Assembly: GCA_016206165.1 (NCBI GenBank)
Contig: JACQSD010000019.1
Location: forward strand, 1-9,746
Origin: Candidatus Uhrbacteria bacterium
Lineage (GTDB): Bacteria; Patescibacteriota; Patescibacteriia; JACQSD01
Reading direction: 5' to 3'
DNA: 9,746 bases
A program made the position numbers and the translations under genes. Within the stretch, counting starts at the first letter, position 1. Every line of letters starts with the position of its first letter. The notes below the pieces were generated by a model. The model was given only the letters and a program-made list of their open reading frames with translations, was not told where the DNA came from and ran no database searches. Below are positions 4,922 to 9,746 of the stretch, in pieces.

Positions 4922-7072
4922 ATGTTTTCTCGCGTAGAGCGTGTGCAGATATTTATATCGCGCTTCGCAGGTCGCACTGATGTCTTCGCGCGGCGATGGG
5001 AGAAGTGGCAGGGTGGTGTGAGTGGATACGCGCCCCTTTATACTGACCAGGATAAAGAATCGTATGTGCCACTCTCAGACGATTGGATTGAGAAACATTT
5101 AATTGGTACGGCAGCTCTTGGCATTTACCCACTACTGCAAGACAACACATCAAATTTCATTGTCGCAGATTTTGACGGGAATAATTGGCAGAACGCTGTC
5201 CGAAAATTCCTTGATGTCTGCAAGATACATGCTCTTCCAGTAGCGACGGAACGCTCGCGCTCAGGAAACGGAGCCCACGTATGGTGCTTTTTCTCCGCAC
5301 CGTATCCTGCATACAGGAGCCGTCACATTTTTCTTTCACTACTACGCGAAGCGGGCTGTATTGATCCGTTGGAAAAGAATGAGGGATTTGATCGACTATT
5401 CCCCAATCAAGACTGTCTTTCAGGCAAAGGCCTTGGCAATCTCATTGCGCTCCCGCTTCAGGGAGAATCGCGCAAGCACGGCAATACCATCTTCGTCGAC
5501 CCAGATAAGAGTTTCGAGCCTGTACCTGATCAATGGGAATACCTAAGCGTAATTCAAAGGGTAAATCCTGAGCGGCTCAACGGTCTGGTTGCGCATGATA
5601 CGCCGATGGAGAAAATCGATCACCCCACAAAATCCCCGCGTTTCTCAAATTCGATTGTCATGACACTCGGTAGCATTATTGCCTTACCAAAAATTGTTGT
5701 GCCACCGCATCTAGCATCATTTCTGCGGGAAGAACTCAACATTCTCAACATCGGCTACGTCGTCAAAGAACGGGCGGGACTCCCGACTTATGGCGAAAAG
5801 AAATTCATCAAGACGCTGGAACAGACCGACGACGCAATTCTTGTGCCGCGCGGTTTTCTGAAGAGACTATGTGCATGGTTGGACGAACAATCCCTTAAAT
5901 ACAGGGTTATCGACAAACGCCAGACTTTGGATCCGATTGGACTCAATTCTTCATATGTGATGCTACCGTACCAAAATTCCGCCGTAGCAAGCTTCAATGC
6001 GGCGGAACAAGGAATTCTCGTTGCTCCCGCTGGAGCGGGTAAAACGTTTGTGGGCCTCGAGATTATTGCGCGTAAACGCCAGCCAGCGATTATTCTCACG
6101 CACCGCAGGCAAATATATGACCAGTGGCTGGAGAGAATCGAACATGGTTTTGGCATTCCAAAAACAAAAATCGGACAGATTGGCGGGGTCAAGAAAGATG
6201 CGCGGCAACCGATAACAGTGGCGATGGTTCAGACACTCGCGCATATGAAAGACATCGGCCATATCGTCTCAATGTTTGGTACGGTGCTTATCGATGAATG
6301 CCATCACATGCCATCGCGGATGTTTCGAGACGTTGTCTCGAAGTTTCCGGCCCGCTATCGTTTCGGACTTACTGCCACGCCATCGCGCAAATATAATGAT
6401 GAGAAATTAATCGGCGTGTATCTCGGCGATGTAATACACACCGTCGACAAGAGCGAAATACGGACTCTACCGAAAATATCTGCAAGCGCGCCAGAGGGCG
6501 ACGCCGTTATCGTACGAACTACGAACCTTGCAACGCCTTTTGGGGCGACTTCCCGTGATTTCCAGTTGATATCCAAGGTGCTCTCAAGCGACGCGAATCG
6601 AAACGCGCTGATTGCTGCCGACGTAGCGCAGGAAGCAAAAAACGGCAAGAAGTGTCTTGTTCTCACAGAACGTAAGGAACATGCGGAGATGCTTCGCGCG
6701 TACCTACGAAAAGATTTTGAGACGATCATGTTCTCGGGAGATTTATCGGCACGGCAACGTTCGTTCGCTCTTCAAAAAATCAAAGGCGGAAGATTCCGCA
6801 TCCTGATTGCAACAGGACAAATTCTGGGAGAGGGAGCCGATATAGCCGATCTTGAGGTACTCTTTCTCGCGTTCCCCGTCTCCTTCCACGGCAAGCTCGC
6901 GCAATACGTCGGCCGTATTCGTCGAGAAGGAGGCGCGAAACTAGTCTACGATTATCGAGACGCGGGTATCCCCATCCTTGAGAAACTCTGGAAGAAACGT
7001 GCGACGTATTATCGGAAAAATGGTTTTTCATTTACTGACACACCCTCAAAGTCACAAATGCTATTGCAGTGA
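4922..7072 (+). CDS. TOTE-type primase-SF2 helicase fusion protein
   Basis: A 716-residue two-part enzyme. Residues about 10-210 look like the archaeo-eukaryotic primase domain of TOTE conflict systems: FAGRTDVFARRW near the start, metal-binding D83/D85 in VADFD, SGNGAH ending in H119, RLFPNQD (158-164) and GLGNLIALPL (170-179). A linker and PRGF segment lead to an XPB-like superfamily 2 helicase: Walker A APAGAGKT (368-375), DECH (458-461), GLTATP, ATGQILGEG (630-638) and QYVGRIRR (661-668). It should prime or extend nucleic acid and unwind it using ATP. I chose ATG 4922 because the family starts near there; the ATG at 4877 would overlap Fic by 38 bases. No nuclease domain is fused or adjacent, which is unlike the fuller TOTE systems as I recall them. 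The following small gene and the Fic protein are its closest partners. Confidence 0.88.
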   Translation: MFSRVERVQIFISRFAGRTDVFARRWEKWQGGVSGYAPLYTDQDKESYVPLSDDWIEKHLIGTAALGIYPLLQDNTSNFIVADFDGNNWQNAVRKFLDVCKIHALPVATERSRSGNGAHVWCFFSAPYPAYRSRHIFLSLLREAGCIDPLEKNEGFDRLFPNQDCLSGKGLGNLIALPLQGESRKHGNTIFVDPDKSFEPVPDQWEYLSVIQRVNPERLNGLVAHDTPMEKIDHPTKSPRFSNSIVMTLGSIIALPKIVVPPHLASFLREELNILNIGYVVKERAGLPTYGEKKFIKTLEQTDDAILVPRGFLKRLCAWLDEQSLKYRVIDKRQTLDPIGLNSSYVMLPYQNSAVASFNAAEQGILVAPAGAGKTFVGLEIIARKRQPAIILTHRRQIYDQWLERIEHGFGIPKTKIGQIGGVKKDARQPITVAMVQTLAHMKDIGHIVSMFGTVLIDECHHMPSRMFRDVVSKFPARYRFGLTATPSRKYNDEKLIGVYLGDVIHTVDKSEIRTLPKISASAPEGDAVIVRTTNLATPFGATSRDFQLISKVLSSDANRNALIAADVAQEAKNGKKCLVLTERKEHAEMLRAYLRKDFETIMFSGDLSARQRSFALQKIKGGRFRILIATGQILGEGADIADLEVLFLAFPVSFHGKLAQYVGRIRREGGAKLVYDYRDAGIPILEKLWKKRATYYRKNGFSFTDTPSKSQMLLQ

Positions 7073-7080
7073 GCGAAAAT

Positions 7081-7293
7081 ATGGAGATCCTCTATTACTA
7101 CGACACGAAGAAAAACCGGAGGCGCGACTTTACCAGGTATCAGGTTTCCCGCGATGGCTCATGGTACATATTTGAGGAGATTGAATGCCATAATTTCGGC
7201 GAAGAAACTGCTTTTCACGAAATAGACCGGCAGGAATTCAAAACGGAACAAGAGGCACGAACTGTCTACGAAAATTGTCTGAAAGAAAAATAG
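7081..7293 (+). CDS. Small uncharacterised protein downstream of primase-helicase
   Basis: A 70-residue soluble, charged protein rich in aromatic residues (ILYYYD near the N-terminus, GSWYIFEEIE in the middle) with a likely C-terminal helix (TEQEARTVYENCLKEK). The alternation suggests a compact beta-sheet plus helix fold. I use the ATG at 7081; a GTG at 7069 in frame would overlap the primase-helicase stop as GTGA and add four residues. Either way it is tightly coupled to the primase-helicase and is likely its partner, regulator or antitoxin-like subunit. No family recognised. The gene converges with the minus-strand Bles03-like gene, 33 bases away, with no terminator visible between them. 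Confidence 0.65.
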   Translation: MEILYYYDTKKNRRRDFTRYQVSRDGSWYIFEEIECHNFGEETAFHEIDRQEFKTEQEARTVYENCLKEK

Positions 7294-7326
7294 CTCATTT
7301 CCCCGCATCTCTATAGGCCGAAAAGA

Positions 7327-7710
7327 TTACTCGTAATATTTGCTTATGTCTTCACTGCTGTTTGCGCGATAGACCCCTCGCTCCGTGTCCTCGTCAGTCT
7401 TGTAGGATATCTTGCGGATTATTCCAATTTTCCTCAACTCCTCGCGGATTCTTTTTACATCATGAATGTCTTTCCAATCATAGGTATACACGCAGATGAC
7501 TCCGTTGTTTGGACTTTGGGCACGTGAACCATGCTTTGACGCCTTTGCCAAACCACCTAATTTCCCTTCTTCTGTTGCACTTCTAATTCTTCTCCAGATT
7601 CTGGATAGATTGTGACCGCCCACAAATATCAACCATTTGCCGCCGCGGGAAGTATGCTCCGGATACTCCCCATCTTTTCTATGCGCATATATCCAATAAC
7701 CATTAGTCAT
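7327..7710 (-). CDS. Bles03/DUF1917-like protein
   Basis: A 127-residue protein whose conserved blocks match what I know of the Bles03 (C11orf68, DUF1917) family: GKWLIFV (24-30), KLGGLAKASK (50-59), the VICVYTYDWKDIHDV segment (71-85) and YKTDEDTERGVY (103-114). The family is listed as having a putative phosphothreonine-lyase-like or eIF4E-like fold, but no activity is firmly established. At 127 residues it is a minimal version. The ATG at 7710 lies 14 bases after the stop of the PIF1-like helicase gene, so the two form a minus-strand operon; no strong Shine-Dalgarno is visible. The link to a DNA helicase and, across the convergent junction, to a Fic enzyme is unusual and hints at a role in conflict or signalling, which is inference. 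Confidence 0.7.
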   Translation of the reverse strand: MTNGYWIYAHRKDGEYPEHTSRGGKWLIFVGGHNLSRIWRRIRSATEEGKLGGLAKASKHGSRAQSPNNGVICVYTYDWKDIHDVKRIREELRKIGIIRKISYKTDEDTERGVYRANSSEDISKYYE

Positions 7711-7724
7711 GCCAAACGGGAGAT

Positions 7725-9422
7725 TTACTTGGGTACCTGATATAACATCCGCGCGAGGCGAAGGTCGTCGTAGGAATAGGCACCGCCGAGTTTTTCAAAG
7801 ACGGGCGTTAAGCGTTCAAGACCGAGTTCTTTGAATGCGGCGTGGATTTTGGGGAGGGATTTCTTGAGAATGGGAGAAGCAAGCGGCTCAATGTCGGCGC
7901 GGCCGATACGACCTTTTGAGTAAAGGTCAAAAATGTGAGAAGAGATTGTTGTTTCAACAAGCCCGCGTGTCTGTGCAATCTCGTGAATCGATTTCCGGCT
8001 TTTGAGAAGAGCGAATGTTGCTTCGAGTGTAGGAACGCGAGCTACTTTCTGTTTTGGTCCAATTCCAAGCTTTCCCCCGCAGGCGCGGATGAAATTACTG
8101 TGTAGGGTTTCTAGTTCTTGTTTTGGCATGGAGCTGAACGCTTCGCGCGATTTCCGCGATTGTTCTCGGAACCCAGCATCCTTTGCAAGAATCTCCGGGT
8201 GCACTTCAAGCGCGCGAGCGTTGAGGCCTGCAAGAGAAAGCCCCGCAAGCGTCCGCACGCGCGAGAGGGCGACATATCCCTGACCGTACTCAAAGGTGTC
8301 AGAAAGATCCATGTGCGCCGCGTCAAGCGACATCCCCTGGCTCTTGTGCACGGTCATGGCCCACGCGAGGCGAAGAGGAATCTGCATGATGCGAGCAAGC
8401 ACTCTTCCGCCGTCCTCAATGTGCCATTCGTCCGGCTCCGCAAAAATGGTTCTGCCAATATTCGTTTTCACGATAGGAAATCCAGTACCAGAAAAGCCGG
8501 TAACAATGCCGAGAGTACCGTTTACATATCGATGCGTTGTAATGTCATTTTTGGTAAACATGACCCACGCGCCAATTTTGAGTGAGAGCAATTCGGGAGA
8601 AAGACACCCTCGTTTCAAGGATGCGATGAGTTTCTCCGGGCCGCGACTTGTCATTTCAAATGTTTTCACATCGCCCGCTAATTTCGCTAATTCCGCATCA
8701 TTAATTTCGTTAACACCAACATTGTGCGAATATAGTTGTGTTATGCCATTCTTTGGTTTTGCCGAATATCGCGTACGCAAGAGATGTCGATGCGATTCTG
8801 CGACAGTTGCACGGCGCACCGCCGAGAGAAATTCCAGAAATATCGTGTCCTCCTGGCGATGTTGTTCAGAAAGGTAGCAGACGAGCGGATTGAGTGTATC
8901 CCAGGCGGGAGAGAAAAAAGCGAATTTCTCACGGGGTGGCTCTTGCGAAAACGATTCTTGTGCTTCTTCGTCCTCTTCTCGCTTGCTTACAGGAGGTAGT
9001 TGGAAAAAATCGCCGACGAGAATAGTTTGAAGACCGCCGAAAGGTTGCTGGTTCCGGCGAATTTCCCGACACACGGCGTCAATCATAGAGAGCACTCGCG
9101 CCGAGAGCATAGACACCTCGTCGATGATAAGTATCTGCGCATTAGTGATTCGCCGGACAACGTTTCTGTTCTGCCCGATACGGTCGATATCGTATTTCGT
9201 CAGATCGCGCCGAATGCCGATACCGCTCCACGAATGAATCGTGTATCCGCCTATGTGCGTTGCGGCGATTCCCGTGGAGGCCGTGATTGCCGGCTCAATA
9301 CCGCAGGAGCGCATTTGTGCAACATACTGATTGATGGTGTGCGTCTTCCCGCTCCCCGGCTCTCCCGTCAAAAATACATTTGCTCCGGATTTTAAAATTG
9401 CCAACGCTTCGGCTTGGGTCAT
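7725..9422 (-). CDS. PIF1-like DNA helicase with C-terminal HTH domain
   Basis: A 565-residue superfamily 1B helicase moving 5' to 3' on DNA. Visible motifs are Walker A GEPGSGKT (20-27), TASTGIAA (47-54), DEVSM (101-105), GDFFQLPPV (137-145), SEQHRQ, the VHKSQGMSLD block near 355-365 and GYVALSRVR shortly after. Residues about 462-505 (PTLEATFALL, then SIHEIAQTRGLVETTISSHI and KGRI) form an HTH_40-type DNA-binding domain as found at the C-terminus of RecQ and many CPR PIF1 proteins. PIF1 helicases unwind G-quadruplexes, R-loops and stalled forks. The ATG at 9422 begins within a residue or two of the family start and coincides with the predicted transcription start, suggesting a leaderless mRNA. 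It is the upstream gene of a pair with the Bles03-like gene. Confidence 0.92.
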   Translation of the reverse strand: MTQAEALAILKSGANVFLTGEPGSGKTHTINQYVAQMRSCGIEPAITASTGIAATHIGGYTIHSWSGIGIRRDLTKYDIDRIGQNRNVVRRITNAQILIIDEVSMLSARVLSMIDAVCREIRRNQQPFGGLQTILVGDFFQLPPVSKREEDEEAQESFSQEPPREKFAFFSPAWDTLNPLVCYLSEQHRQEDTIFLEFLSAVRRATVAESHRHLLRTRYSAKPKNGITQLYSHNVGVNEINDAELAKLAGDVKTFEMTSRGPEKLIASLKRGCLSPELLSLKIGAWVMFTKNDITTHRYVNGTLGIVTGFSGTGFPIVKTNIGRTIFAEPDEWHIEDGGRVLARIMQIPLRLAWAMTVHKSQGMSLDAAHMDLSDTFEYGQGYVALSRVRTLAGLSLAGLNARALEVHPEILAKDAGFREQSRKSREAFSSMPKQELETLHSNFIRACGGKLGIGPKQKVARVPTLEATFALLKSRKSIHEIAQTRGLVETTISSHIFDLYSKGRIGRADIEPLASPILKKSLPKIHAAFKELGLERLTPVFEKLGGAYSYDDLRLARMLYQVPK

Positions 9423-9428
9423 CCGAGC

Positions 9429-9457
9429 ATTCTAGATGGACGCACGCCCGTTTGCAA
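9429..9457 (-). promoter_or_regulatory. Promoter of the PIF1-like gene, probably leaderless
   Basis: On the minus strand, TTGCAA (9452-9457) and TAGAAT (9429-9434, five of six to TATAAT) are separated by 17 bases. The start of transcription, about seven bases after the -10 box, falls at about 9422, exactly the first base of the ATG. There is therefore no room for a Shine-Dalgarno sequence. Confidence 0.55.
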
Positions 9458-9646
9458 AGACAAGACACCTCGATTTTGCGATGTTTTCTGGAACAGACCC
9501 GTGGCGGTATTGCACCAACTTTTTTGCGATTGCGACACGAATCGCCGATTTTGGGGAGAATCGGAATGGAACTGGATATACGTTGAAAATGGGACGCACC
9601 AAAAATTACACATATGATTTTATGCGCTTTTTCAGCCGACTATGGG
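9458..9646. other. Intergenic stretch between PIF1-like gene and repeat
   Basis: Overlapping open frames on both strands show no domain and no start signals, so I see no gene here. One small hairpin is present, CCGATT/AATCGG (9545-9550 with 9559-9564). Near the right edge CCGACT (9636-9641) can pair with AGTCGG (9647-9652), competing with the first palindrome of the right repeat. Confidence 0.5.
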
Positions 9647-9723
9647 AGTCGGTACCGTACCGACTTCTCGCACTTTTGACGCCTGACGGAACGAGTTCCG
9701 TGCGTCACAACTCTGTTGCGGGG
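9647..9723. repeat. Right copy of the 77-bp direct repeat
   Basis: Identical to 3670-3746 apart from one base, with the same three hairpins: AGTCGGTAC/GTACCGACT (9647-9665), TGACG and ACGGAAC pairing with GTTCCGT and CGTCA (9677-9707), and CAAC-TCT-GTTG (9708-9718). It overlaps the end of the tRNA gene, because its last bases (9717-9723) are the tRNA acceptor strand. As it lies directly downstream of the tRNA, it could help end or process that transcript, or represent an attachment site at the tRNA 3' end. Confidence 0.92.
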
Positions 9724-9746
9724 ACAGGAATTGCACCTGCGACCTC
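9716..9746 (-). tRNA. tRNA gene 3' end, initiator-Met-like (partial)
   Basis: On the minus strand the window edge gives a variable loop ending AGGTC, then T-stem GCAGG, loop TGCAATT and T-stem CCTGT, acceptor strand CCCCGCA and discriminator A at 9716. The CCA end is not encoded. The acceptor strand CCCCGCA-A and AGGTCG are what initiator tRNA-Met usually shows, where position 72 is an unpaired A, but the anticodon lies outside the window, so the isotype is not proven. The T-loop has G instead of U at position 55 (GTGC rather than GTTC), an uncommon change. Confidence 0.72.

Noticed and set aside
5964..5974. TACCGTACC inside the primase-helicase gene
   Set aside because: It encodes LPYQ in a conserved pre-Walker A region and lacks the flanking palindrome, so it is most likely coincidence.
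9414..9617. Open frames on both strands right of the PIF1 gene
   Set aside because: Mutually overlapping, no domain, low-complexity composition and no start signal; treated as chance.
1..9746. CRISPR array
   Set aside because: No regularly spaced short repeats with unique spacers; the only tandem repeat is the three-unit decamer without spacers.

Overview
The window looks like a stretch of accessory genome from a bacterium that is probably in the Patescibacteria/CPR (Parcubacteria-like). I infer this from the very compact gene packing, the near absence of Shine-Dalgarno sequences, promoters placed so close to start codons that leaderless or nearly leaderless transcripts are likely, and the protein families present (PIF1 helicase with a C-terminal HTH_40-like domain, Bles03-like protein, DUF6804-like membrane protein). 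TGA is used as a stop, so the code is the ordinary bacterial one. The taxonomic assignment is inference, not something a marker gene here proves.

Left part (1-3602). Positions 1-330 hold no convincing gene but a cluster of hairpins related to a palindromic repeat found twice more in the window. Three overlapping minus-strand genes follow (976-1479, 770-988, 331-792): a YwgA-like protein, a tiny protein with an EVK nuclease-like signature and a PIN-domain RNase. They form a plausible toxin-antitoxin or defence operon, with an 11-base poly-C/poly-G tract just upstream. Next comes a minus-strand run of four tiny membrane or membrane-anchored proteins (1645-2738), one with a twin CX3C cysteine pattern. 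Upstream of these lies an AbiJ/HEPN-like abortive-infection protein (2844-3602) whose HEPN-type motif has Q where R is expected. A near-perfect 42-base hairpin sits just before its start.

Right part (3670-9746). A 77-bp sequence occurs twice in direct orientation (3670-3746 and 9647-9723, one mismatch, 5,977 bp apart). The right copy abuts the 3' end of a minus-strand tRNA gene resembling initiator tRNA-Met; the left copy abuts what looks like a broken tRNA 3' end. Between them is a five-gene block: a class II Fic AMP-transferase with C-terminal winged helix, an archaeo-eukaryotic primase fused to an SF2 helicase (TOTE-conflict-system type) and a 70-residue unknown protein, all on the plus strand. 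These face a minus-strand pair, a PIF1-like helicase and a Bles03/DUF1917-like protein. The Fic promoter is a near-ideal sigma70 promoter (TTGACA-16-TATAAT) overlaid by three tandem 10-bp repeats.

Taken together the window reads as a small conflict/defence island: protein modification (Fic, possibly the Bles03-like protein), RNA cleavage (PIN, HEPN-like) and DNA handling (primase-helicase, PIF1). The direct repeats and tRNA end suggest that the right-hand block may be, or have been, a mobile unit, although no integrase or transposase is visible. Functions rest on motifs read by eye; no database search was possible.
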